DNA from: Vibrio injensis | Lineage (GTDB): Bacteria; Pseudomonadota; Gammaproteobacteria; Enterobacterales; Vibrionaceae | DNA length: 64,000 nt | Assembly: GCF_001895205.1 (NCBI RefSeq) | Contig: NZ_BDJF01000027.1 | Span: 1-64,000 of the forward strand | Direction: 5' to 3' | Part shown: positions 57,056 to 64,000 of the stretch, one piece after another | Position numbering within the stretch: the stretch's first letter is position 1 | How the letters are laid out: every line of letters begins with the position of its first letter | The notes under the pieces: generated by a model | What the model was told of the DNA's origin: nothing | Seen by the model: the letters and a program-made list of their open reading frames with translations, nothing else | Databases searched by the model: none | Program-made: the position numbers and the translations under genes

Positions 57056-58615
57056 TTATTTCTCTTCAAACCGTTTCGCAAGTTGATGAAAGTCATCCAC
57101 TTTGTGGTTCATTTCAATGCTATATTCTTCAACTTTATGGGTTGCAGCAAGGTTTTGAGTGGCGGCAGAGGCAATCGAGTGAATATGTTGATTAACCTGA
57201 TGAGTGATATCACGTTGTGATTGTGCTGCTTTCGCCATGTCAGCTACCGTATCGTGCATTTCTAGTAATAAGCTTTCAACTTGTTGTAAACGAGAAGCAC
57301 TTTGCTCAGCCACCTCACCACAAGCCTGAGTTTGCTGCTGACTTTGATGAATTTCTTTTTGCCATCCATCAATCGCTTGCAACATCGCATTAATACTCGA
57401 TTGGATCTGCTCGGTGGCTTTTTGCGTTCGTCCCGATAATGCACGGACTTCATCAGCAACGACCGCAAATCCACGTCCTTGCTCACCCGCTCGCGCTGCT
57501 TCAATCGCCGCATTCAACGCTAACAGATTGGTTTGATCAGCAATTCCGCCGATTTCTCCCATCAATTGACTCACTCGCTGAGCTTGATCGCTCAAAGCAT
57601 AAGTGGTTTGAGTCGCTCTTTCTGCTTGCTCGTTGAGTTGCAATAAATTTTTCTGGGTCAGATCAATGCTCTGTTTGCTCTGAGTGCACTCTACGCGAGC
57701 TTGATCAATCAATGCATAGGAAACTTGAGTATTGTCAGAAACGGCATTCGCAGCCGCTTCAACCTCATCGGTAGCCTGCATTACTCGACGAATGTCTTTT
57801 TCCTGCTGAGTTAATGCTTGTGCTACTTCGGTACTGGTTTTATGTAAGGTATTGGCCATAACTTGTAGTGGTTTCGCCGAATCCATCATCCGACCTAATA
57901 CCGTTCGAATCCGAGCCGATGCCATTTTTAAATGATAATCAGCAATAGAAAACTGATGATTACCTGAATAAATCAATCGACTAATGCTGTCGTATTGTTG
58001 GCGCAGCTGAGCGAGCTGACGCGGTGTATCAATCAGCTCTTGGCGGAAAAATAATCCTAGAGAGATAACTGGGAGCACACTTGCCAAAAGCTGACTGCTC
58101 TGATCTCCCCACAAAGAGGCGGCAATCGGTGCACTCAATGAACCAAGTAATATCGCATAACGAACGGAATCCGCTATTGTCAGTGAAAATTTCCGGCCAG
58201 AGCGTTCAGCTCGACGCAGCCCTTGATAGGCTTTGTTGGCAATATCAACCCAACGGCGTTCAGGCTTGACTCGCACTGATTGATAGCCGGATATTTTTCC
58301 GTTTTCATAAATAGGCGTTACATACGCATCCACCCAGTAGTAGCCATTATCTTTGGTTTTATTTTTGACTATTCCACGCCAAGCATGGCCCTGTTTGAGA
58401 CGCTTCCACATATCAGCAAATGCGGCTTTAGGCATATCATCATGGCGTACAATATTGTGATTTTGCCCTAATAACTCTTGTTCGGTAAATCCGGCAATGC
58501 GACAAAAGGTTTCATTACAATAGGTGATCACACCTTTTAAATCGGTGGTTGAAACCAGTTGATCGTGTTGGCTAACGGGAACTTCTTTTGTTGAGGAAAA
58601 CTGACGGCCTGACAT
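57056..58615 (-). CDS. PAS-domain methyl-accepting chemotaxis protein (Aer-like)
   Basis: The 519-residue protein has an N-terminal PAS domain (about 10-110, including [21 protein letters not shown], as in Aer-type sensors), two hydrophobic segments (about 145-185), and a signalling domain with the universal hairpin tip ([20 protein letters not shown]). No periplasmic sensing domain is present, so it probably senses redox or energy state. The frame extends to 58690; the start [12 protein letters not shown] at 58615 is preferred. It lies upstream of the apyrase in the same transcript, an unusual partner. Confidence 0.92.
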   Translation of the reverse strand: MSGRQFSSTKEVPVSQHDQLVSTTDLKGVITYCNETFCRIAGFTEQELLGQNHNIVRHDDMPKAAFADMWKRLKQGHAWRGIVKNKTKDNGYYWVDAYVTPIYENGKISGYQSVRVKPERRWVDIANKAYQGLRRAERSGRKFSLTIADSVRYAILLGSLSAPIAASLWGDQSSQLLASVLPVISLGLFFRQELIDTPRQLAQLRQQYDSISRLIYSGNHQFSIADYHLKMASARIRTVLGRMMDSAKPLQVMANTLHKTSTEVAQALTQQEKDIRRVMQATDEVEAAANAVSDNTQVSYALIDQARVECTQSKQSIDLTQKNLLQLNEQAERATQTTYALSDQAQRVSQLMGEIGGIADQTNLLALNAAIEAARAGEQGRGFAVVADEVRALSGRTQKATEQIQSSINAMLQAIDGWQKEIHQSQQQTQACGEVAEQSASRLQQVESLLLEMHDTVADMAKAAQSQRDITHQVNQHIHSIASAATQNLAATHKVEEYSIEMNHKVDDFHQLAKRFEEK

Positions 58616-58782
58616 AATTTCGTAACCTATGATTGGTTTTGTGGCGACTGTATACACAAAATAGAGAAATGTTTCAAAGTATTGTCTCATTTTAGTTGCA
58701 TAAGCGTGAAAACTATCAATCTACGCTTAAATGAGCCGTAAAAACTATTCAGTCAGTCACATTTAACCACATCGCTCATTAC

Positions 58783-59409
58783 TTACTGACTATCCATAAT
58801 CATCAACAATTCAACACGACGATTACAAGCGCGGCCTTGAGACGTTTGATTGGTGCAAGCAGGTGTATGCTCACCATAACCACGGGTATAAATTGCGGCT
58901 AGTGATACTTGTTGTTCTAACAAAATATTCTTCACTGTGTCAGCTCGACGCATCGACAAGCCATCGTTAAATCGCTCGGTACCGGTATTATCGGTATGCC
59001 CTTCAATGACAATGTCAATCTGTGGTGTATTAGCCAAATAGCGTCCCAGTTGGGCGAGCCATTGTACTGATGCACTTGGCACCACCGCCGATCCGGTTTG
59101 AAACTGCACTGCACGTTTGAGTTTGACCATCGTATGATCGCCAGGGATAAGTTCATAATCTAAGCCATTGGCGGATAAGAAACTTTCTAAACTACTATCG
59201 GAGAGGGTTTTCATCGGTTGATGCGTAGCAGGCATAGACTCGGTTTTTGCGGCCATAAGTGAAGCAGGAGCCAAACGCCAATCGGGATAACGGACCTCAG
59301 CATCATTTTTCGGTGCTGTGTCTAATAAATTGCTTTTGAACATTTTATCGGTGGCCAGAGATCCACACCCCGATAAAAACAGTAGCAGCGATAATATGAA
59401 GACTTTCAT
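58783..59409 (-). CDS. OmpA-family lipoprotein
   Basis: The 208-residue protein has a lipoprotein signal (MKVFILSLLLFLSGC, lipidated C15) and an OmpA-type peptidoglycan-binding C-terminal domain (VIEGHTDNTGTERFNDGLSMRRA). It would anchor the outer membrane to the cell wall. It lies downstream of a short gap from the chemoreceptor, on the same strand, but with its own ribosome binding site. Confidence 0.88.
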   Translation of the reverse strand: MKVFILSLLLFLSGCGSLATDKMFKSNLLDTAPKNDAEVRYPDWRLAPASLMAAKTESMPATHQPMKTLSDSSLESFLSANGLDYELIPGDHTMVKLKRAVQFQTGSAVVPSASVQWLAQLGRYLANTPQIDIVIEGHTDNTGTERFNDGLSMRRADTVKNILLEQQVSLAAIYTRGYGEHTPACTNQTSQGRACNRRVELLMIMDSQ

Positions 59410-59561
59410 CCGTTAGGTTCCCATTTTTTAGTATCACCTTGGTTATCGGCCGCCAGCGCAAAACTTTATGATGTATTGCTAACAATTTGCTCTTCTGCTG
59501 TTTGCCTCACAAACAGAACTGGTTAGACTGAACCCTCTTTATGATTTTAATTTGGTTGATT

Positions 59562-60188
59562 ATGAAAAAAAATCTTATTCGCTTTTGTGGACTGATCATT
59601 AGCGTAGTGTTAATTCTTGGTTGTAGCGAGTCAACAGGCCCGAAACAAGGTGTTCATTACCAGAAATTATCTAAACCACTGAGCTCCCCTTCTCTTGCGC
59701 CGATCACAGAAGTGTTTGCACTCACTTGTACTCACTGCCGAACCATGGAAACCTTTATACCTGAGCTTGAGCAACTCACTGGACAACGTTTCGGCAAACT
59801 GCATGTTACTTTTAATCAAGGTGCTCAATTAGGTGCGATGATTTATTACAGTGCAGTGATGCAGTTGGATGGCATCCCTGATCACGATATGATGGATGAG
59901 CTATTTGCTACCGTACAAATGTCTGAAGGCACTACTCCAGCAGAGCGTAAGGCCGCCATTGATCATGCCTTTCATAGCCGACATATCATTAGCCCTTATG
60001 ATTTTAATGAAATGCAGCAACAACAGCTAATGACAATGCTCGCTGATGTCGAACAGATGTCAGCACAGGCGCAAATCAATGCGGTCCCAACTTTCATCGT
60101 CAACGGTAAATACCTGCTACTGACTAGTGGTCATAGTGACCTAGCCAATATGGCAGAAACGCTGACTTATCTACTTAAACAACCGTAA
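59562..60188 (+). CDS. DsbA-like thiol-disulfide lipoprotein
   Basis: The 208-residue protein has a lipobox (LILGC, C21) and a thioredoxin fold of DsbA type with the redox site CTHC (C56-C59) and a cis-Pro loop (AVPTFIVNG). The usual DsbA site is CPHC; Thr in place of Pro would change the redox potential. It would be fixed to the outer side of a membrane, oxidising or shuffling disulfides in exported proteins. The frame opens at 59541, but MKKNLIRFCG at 59562 is the start. The next gene encodes an FKBP isomerase, 15 bp downstream. Confidence 0.86.
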   Translation: MKKNLIRFCGLIISVVLILGCSESTGPKQGVHYQKLSKPLSSPSLAPITEVFALTCTHCRTMETFIPELEQLTGQRFGKLHVTFNQGAQLGAMIYYSAVMQLDGIPDHDMMDELFATVQMSEGTTPAERKAAIDHAFHSRHIISPYDFNEMQQQQLMTMLADVEQMSAQAQINAVPTFIVNGKYLLLTSGHSDLANMAETLTYLLKQP

Positions 60189-60203
60189 TAAAGTATCTGT
60201 ATC

Positions 60204-60674
60204 ATGAATAAAATATTGATTGTTCTCGTTATATTATTAGCCGTGTTTTTTATCTATCGAAGCTGGAATAACAGTAAGATAGCGGAACAAAATCATGCGG
60301 TAGGAGAACGCTTTTTACAAGAAAACCGCCAACAACATGACGTCATTGAAACTGAAAGTGGCCTACAGTACCAACTCTTAAATGCGGGTACTGGCGAAAC
60401 TCATCCTAGCCCAACCAGCCGAGTAAAAGTGCATTATGAAGGCCGTTTTCTTGATGGCAGCGTCTTTGATAGCTCCATGCAACGCAATGAGCCAATTGTG
60501 TTTGGCTTAAATCAAGTCATCAAAGGCTGGCAAGAAGGTGTACAGTTAATGGTGGAAGGACAAAAAATGCGCTTTTTTATTCCTAGTCATTTGGCTTACG
60601 GCAAAAATGGGGCGGGTCCCATTCCTCCTGCAGCAACGTTGATTTTTGATATTGAACTGATTGAAATCCAATAA
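60204..60674 (+). CDS. Membrane-anchored FKBP-type peptidyl-prolyl isomerase
   Basis: The 156-residue protein has one N-terminal hydrophobic segment (about 4-20) followed by a FKBP domain with VHYEGRFLDGSVFDSS and PSHLAYG. It catalyses proline isomerisation in folding proteins outside the cytoplasm. Following the DsbA-like gene, it forms a small envelope-folding module. Confidence 0.9.
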   Translation: MNKILIVLVILLAVFFIYRSWNNSKIAEQNHAVGERFLQENRQQHDVIETESGLQYQLLNAGTGETHPSPTSRVKVHYEGRFLDGSVFDSSMQRNEPIVFGLNQVIKGWQEGVQLMVEGQKMRFFIPSHLAYGKNGAGPIPPAATLIFDIELIEIQ

Positions 60675-60703
60675 TACGGCTTAGTCAGGCATCACCGATA
60701 ACA

Positions 60704-60739
60704 AGAGTCATTATGAATAAAACTCATCATAATGACTCT
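60704..60739 (-). terminator. Terminator between FKBP and HAD genes
   Basis: A 13-bp perfect stem (60704-60716 with 60727-60739) with a 10-base loop lies between the convergent genes. The T-rich bases after it favour the minus strand. Confidence 0.65.
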
Positions 60740-60780
60740 CATCTAGCTGTATCTAACAGACTGATTACCCCTTTCCCATC

Positions 60781-61401
60781 TTAAGCGGTTACCGTTAATA
60801 CTCGATTAACTGGATGGAAAACTAATCCCGCAGCGGTCACTAATACACAATCCATCCCGCCGGCATGCGCCGCTTGCATACCAAGTTCAGTATCTTCAAA
60901 TACCACGCACTGTTTAGGTGTTAACTCAAGCAGCTGGCAAGCACGTAAAAATGTTTCAGGATGAGGTTTATGATGTTCCACATCCGTTGCCGTGACTAAA
61001 GCATCAAGTTTATCGAGCACCTTAACCTGAGCTAATAAGTTTTCCGCTGATCCTCTCTGACTGCCTGTGCCTATCGCGATTTTCTTTTTACCTAGCTGAG
61101 CACAAAAAATGTCATAGGTCGCAGCAATTAAACCTCCCTTATCGGCCAATTGTGCAAAGGTATGCATTTTATGGTCAGCGACCTGCTGAGCATCCAGATC
61201 TAAGTCGAACCGTCGATTGATCTCACTGACAATCTTAAAACTCGGCATTCCTCCCATACTGTGAAGCCACTGACCATCAAACGGAAAATTAAAGTGGTCC
61301 GCAGTTGCTTGCCAAGCTTGAAGATGCGCTGGCATCGTATCGATCAAAGTACCATCCATATCAAAAATCAGCCCATCATATTGGCTTAAGTTGAGTGTCA
61401 T
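60781..61401 (-). CDS. yqaB: HAD-superfamily sugar phosphatase, YqaB-like
   Basis: The 206-residue hydrolase has the nucleophile motif FDMDGTLIDT (D14, D16) and the cap domain of the β-phosphoglucomutase group. E. coli YqaB dephosphorylates fructose-1-phosphate and related sugars. The exact substrate here is not known. Confidence 0.85.
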   Translation of the reverse strand: MTLNLSQYDGLIFDMDGTLIDTMPAHLQAWQATADHFNFPFDGQWLHSMGGMPSFKIVSEINRRFDLDLDAQQVADHKMHTFAQLADKGGLIAATYDIFCAQLGKKKIAIGTGSQRGSAENLLAQVKVLDKLDALVTATDVEHHKPHPETFLRACQLLELTPKQCVVFEDTELGMQAAHAGGMDCVLVTAAGLVFHPVNRVLTVTA

Positions 61402-61530
61402 TTATCCCTCCAAGAGATCAGCAATGGTCATTTACGCTACTTGAAATACGGTAAGACAGCAAGTGAATGGTTAATCAGCGATTGAGTCCGTCGGTGTTGT
61501 TCGGATCACACTTTGTAGCAAAACCCTTTT

Positions 61531-61548
61531 GACTTACAAGTGTACGCT
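61531..61548. promoter_or_regulatory. FabR/DesT-like operator 1 at the desaturase promoter
   Basis: GACTTACA-AG-TGTACGCT resembles the FabR palindrome AGCGTACA-N2-TGTACGCT, with an exact right half and five of eight left-half bases. It overlaps the -35 (TTGACT, 61529-61534) and spacer of a candidate promoter whose -10 is TATTCT (61551-61556). Confidence 0.5.
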
Positions 61549-61556
61549 GATATTCT

Positions 61557-61574
61557 GGTGCACAGTTGTACGCT
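61557..61574. promoter_or_regulatory. FabR/DesT-like operator 2 at the desaturase transcription start
   Basis: GGTGCACA-GT-TGTACGCT repeats the exact TGTACGCT right half, centred 26 bp from operator 1. It covers the predicted start of transcription, the position of a repressor. Confidence 0.5.
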
Positions 61575-61587
61575 AAAAGGCATTGTT

Positions 61588-62706
61588 ATGGATACTAAAC
61601 CACCATTGATCTGGCTTAATGTCATGATTTTTTCACTCAGCTTCGCACTCGCTGCTCTCGTAGCTCCTTGGTATGGCTGGCAATTTGGTTATGGCTGGGA
61701 ACATCTTTTCTGGTTACTCGCTTGCTTTTCATTTTGTAACCTATCCATTACCGTCGGCTACCATCGTCTGTGGTCACATAAAGCTTTCGAAGCTCATTGG
61801 TTAGTGCGCTTACTGTGTGCGTTAGGCGGTGCATTTGCCTTACAAAATAGCGCTCTACACTGGTCATCGGATCATCGAGTTCACCACAAGTTTGTCGATC
61901 AAAACGATAAAGACCCCTATTCCGCCAAACGGGGCTTTTGGTATTCGCACATCGGCTGGATGCTGCGCCACTATAATCAGGCTACGTACGCTGACTACAC
62001 CAATTGTCGCGATCTCCAGAAAGATAAAATTGTTATGTGGCAACACAAATACTATCTACCACTGGCAGTCACGATGAATATAGGTGTACCGTTACTGCTC
62101 GGTTGGTGGTATCAAGATATCATCGGTATGGTACTGGTTATCGGCGCGGTCAGATTAGTGCTCAATCATCACACCACTTTTTTTATCAATTCACTGGCCC
62201 ATATTTGGGGCAAACAGCCCTATACCGATAAAAATACCGCACGTGATAACGGAATTTTGGCTTTCTTTACCTTTGGTGAGGGCTACCATAATTATCACCA
62301 TATTTTTGAAAATGATTATCGAAATGGTATTCAATGGTGGCACTATGATCCGACCAAATGGTTAATTAAAGCCTGCTCATGGTTAGGTTTAGCGAAAAAA
62401 TTACGTGTTGCACCAGCAATAAAAATAGAAAAAGCACGAGCTGAAATGCGCTTGAAATACGCTCAAGCAAAGCTTTGTCACCAGCATCAACGAATTTTTA
62501 TCCACCTCCAACAAGAGTTTGATAGCTTTGTTGAAGTTCTTCACGATTATTACGATCTGAAAAAACAGCTTTTAGAAAGTAAAGCTAATTCAGCGATTCA
62601 AAATTACGAGCGGTCACTACTTAAAACTCGCTATCAACAAGTGAAAATTCGCTTACAAGAGCAAAAGCAGCGTTGGTATCAGTTAACGAAGCAGTATGCT
62701 TATTAA
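61588..62706 (+). CDS. Acyl-CoA (Δ9-type) fatty acid desaturase
   Basis: The 372-residue membrane enzyme has the three di-iron histidine boxes: H59-RLWS-H64, H96-RV-H99-H100 and H234-NY-H237-H238. Four hydrophobic segments are expected. It introduces a double bond into acyl-CoA chains using oxygen, making membranes more fluid, for example in the cold. The C-terminal 75 residues form a charged helical tail rich in Lys, Gln and Glu that is not part of the desaturase core. The frame is open to 61540, but MDTKPPLIWLNV at 61588 with AAGG eight bases upstream is the start. Confidence 0.92.
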   Translation: MDTKPPLIWLNVMIFSLSFALAALVAPWYGWQFGYGWEHLFWLLACFSFCNLSITVGYHRLWSHKAFEAHWLVRLLCALGGAFALQNSALHWSSDHRVHHKFVDQNDKDPYSAKRGFWYSHIGWMLRHYNQATYADYTNCRDLQKDKIVMWQHKYYLPLAVTMNIGVPLLLGWWYQDIIGMVLVIGAVRLVLNHHTTFFINSLAHIWGKQPYTDKNTARDNGILAFFTFGEGYHNYHHIFENDYRNGIQWWHYDPTKWLIKACSWLGLAKKLRVAPAIKIEKARAEMRLKYAQAKLCHQHQRIFIHLQQEFDSFVEVLHDYYDLKKQLLESKANSAIQNYERSLLKTRYQQVKIRLQEQKQRWYQLTKQYAY

Positions 62707-63045
62707 GTGATTCGTTATCCCCTTTGACTGATGCTATTAGTAGCCGCATGAAGATAATGATTGCATCTTCATGCGGTGAAGATCTTTCTTATTGTTATAT
62801 AGATTACAACGAGAAATATATGTCAGATCCATCACCAACAACTATCAATTTAACACCCAAACAACCAATAAAAATCAATGTAATAAAATAGTTAGACACT
62901 TTTTATCCTATTAATATTTTCATTTGTTTTAGATCATACTAGTAGCAAGTTAAGCTCGTGCTATTGCCAAGTTTTCAGTAAATTCTCCAGTTACAAAAAG
63001 CCATAATTTGTTACATGGGTGAAGCCCATTTTACTGGAGAAGACT
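62707..63045. other. Intergenic region before dcuC with a long hairpin
   Basis: The 339 bp contain a 12-bp perfect stem (62744-62755 with 62765-62776) with a nine-base loop, probably the desaturase terminator, although the T run is weak. Downstream is AT-rich sequence with the dcuC promoter. No FNR or CRP site was found. Confidence 0.55.
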
Positions 63046-64000
63046 ATGCTTGAGCTGCTGATTGGCGCAATCGTCACCATTGCGGTTGGTTATTTTATTG
63101 TTAAGGGTTATAAACCTGCTGGGGTACTACTGACCGCCGGAATAGCCTTATTATTAATGACTGGGATATTAGGCTACGCTGTTTTACCCACATCAATCAC
63201 ACCAACCGGTAACTTGATTACCGATTCAATGGAATATGTGAAGTTCACCCTGCAAAATCGCGGTGGCGGTTTAGGTATGCAAATCATGTTATTGTGCGGT
63301 TTTGCCGCTTATATGACCCATATCGGGGCAAATAACGTGGTGGTTAAACAGTTTTCTAAGCCACTTTCGATTATCCGCTCACCTTATGTCTTACTGGTTG
63401 CGGCTTACATTGTCGCTTGCTTAATGTCCCTTGCGGTAAGCTCTGCAACAGGGCTGGGTGTGCTACTGATGGCAACCCTCTTCCCCATGATGACGGCGAT
63501 GGGTATTTCTCGCCCTGCTGCAGTGGCGGTGTGCGCTTCTCCAGCCGCCATTATTTTATCGCCGACTTCTGGTGATGTGGTGATCGCGGCGGAAAAATCT
63601 GGGTTGGCTTTGCATGTCTTTGCCGTGGAAACCGTTCTTCCTGTTTCTATCAGCGCGATCATCGTGATGGCAATCGCTACCTTCTTCTGGAATAAATACC
63701 TTGATAAGCGAGACAATACTCCAATGGAGCGCGTAGACGTTTCTGCCATTGAAGTGAAAGCGCCAGCCTATTACGCGATTTTGCCATTCTTACCGATTAT
63801 TGGTGTTTTCCTATTTAATGGTGAAACTATCCCCGGCTTATCCTTGGACATTTACACTATTGTTGTCGTATCGATTTTTGCTGGTGCGGTGATTGATTTC
63901 ATCACCAAACGCTTTGATGGTAAGAAAACCCTCGAAGATCTGGAATCTTGCTATGAAGGTATGGCAGAAGCATTTAAAGGCGTGGTCATGCTATTGGTTG
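63046..64000 (+). CDS. dcuC: DcuC-family anaerobic C4-dicarboxylate transporter (partial, off right edge)
   Basis: From ATG at 63046 (GGAGA six bases upstream) an uninterrupted frame runs to the window edge, at least 318 residues. It begins MLELLIGAIVTIAVGYFIV and has many hydrophobic segments and the DcuC-type stretch VSSATGLGVLLMATLFPMM. DcuC transports fumarate, malate and succinate, mostly without oxygen. The C-terminal part lies outside the window. Confidence 0.88.
   Translation, partial: MLELLIGAIVTIAVGYFIVKGYKPAGVLLTAGIALLLMTGILGYAVLPTSITPTGNLITDSMEYVKFTLQNRGGGLGMQIMLLCGFAAYMTHIGANNVVVKQFSKPLSIIRSPYVLLVAAYIVACLMSLAVSSATGLGVLLMATLFPMMTAMGISRPAAVAVCASPAAIILSPTSGDVVIAAEKSGLALHVFAVETVLPVSISAIIVMAIATFFWNKYLDKRDNTPMERVDVSAIEVKAPAYYAILPFLPIIGVFLFNGETIPGLSLDIYTIVVVSIFAGAVIDFITKRFDGKKTLEDLESCYEGMAEAFKGVVMLLV

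Noticed and set aside
62821..62892. 23-residue frame before dcuC
   Set aside because: Short with no family match; possibly chance in an AT-rich gap, although GAGAAA precedes it.
1..64000. Search for tRNA, rRNA, CRISPR arrays, insertion sequences and prophage genes
   Set aside because: None recognised by eye; a tRNAscan and IS search would be needed to exclude small items.

Overview
The window reads as a piece of a Vibrio genome, most likely the second chromosome of a species near the V. cholerae clade. The evidence is an IntIA-type chromosomal integron integrase (tyrosine at residue 302) facing the rplT-rpmI-infC-thrS operon, an ectoine operon with its own aspartokinase, phhAB, a tal-tkt pair, cspA-like genes and a CsrB-family RNA. 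The species is not settled by the sequence alone. No insertion sequence, prophage, CRISPR array, tRNA or rRNA was seen.

Layout. 1-260: edge of the chromosomal integron (candidate attI, start of the first cassette, LexA box), then intIA (261-1223). 1273-6550: minus-strand translation genes rplT, rpmI, infC (AUU start) and thrS, then the cold-shock RNA helicase deaD. 7140-12090: ompA-like porin, RNase II, a MaoC-type hydratase and an unknown regulator. 12430-17526: an outer-membrane barrel protein followed by a 1359-residue metzincin-type lipoprotein protease, both little characterised. 17723-23278: a five-gene peptide ABC transporter. 23902-27677: ectoine operon ectA-ectB-ectC-ask. 27943-31284: phhAB (Phe to Tyr) divergent from acetoacetyl-CoA synthetase. 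31343-35458: methyltransferase, LysR regulator, CDF transporter, YddG-like exporter and OsmC protein. 35597-36121: a CsrB-family regulatory RNA on the minus strand with 21 GGA motifs and an upstream VarA/UvrY/GacA box; protein-only annotation would miss it. 36317-41487: dCMP deaminase, GAPDH, a DUF535 gene, a small membrane protein and a YghU-type glutathione transferase. 41937-45281: two cold-shock genes with matching long leaders flanking a PA3496-like small protein and the YhdT-PanF pair. 45665-51248: fhs, folE, moeA, moeB and sseA. 51289-55786: SorC-type regulator divergent from tal-tkt, with three candidate operators between them. 55850-58615: PAS chemoreceptor and eukaryotic-type apyrase in one operon. 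58783-64000: OmpA-type lipoprotein, DsbA-like lipoprotein, FKBP isomerase, HAD phosphatase, an acyl-CoA desaturase with two FabR/DesT-like operators, and the start of dcuC, cut by the window edge.

How the parts fit. Several blocks serve stress and environmental adaptation: osmoprotection (ectoine), cold (deaD, two csp genes, desaturase), SOS-controlled cassette shuffling (LexA box on intIA), and global post-transcriptional control (Csr RNA). The most promising little-described units are the barrel plus giant metalloprotease locus (11317-17526) and the chemoreceptor-apyrase operon (55850-58615). The clearest items outside protein genes are the Csr RNA and the operator sets at 61531-61574 and 52409-52682. 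All functions are read from sequence motifs and recalled family knowledge; no database search was run.
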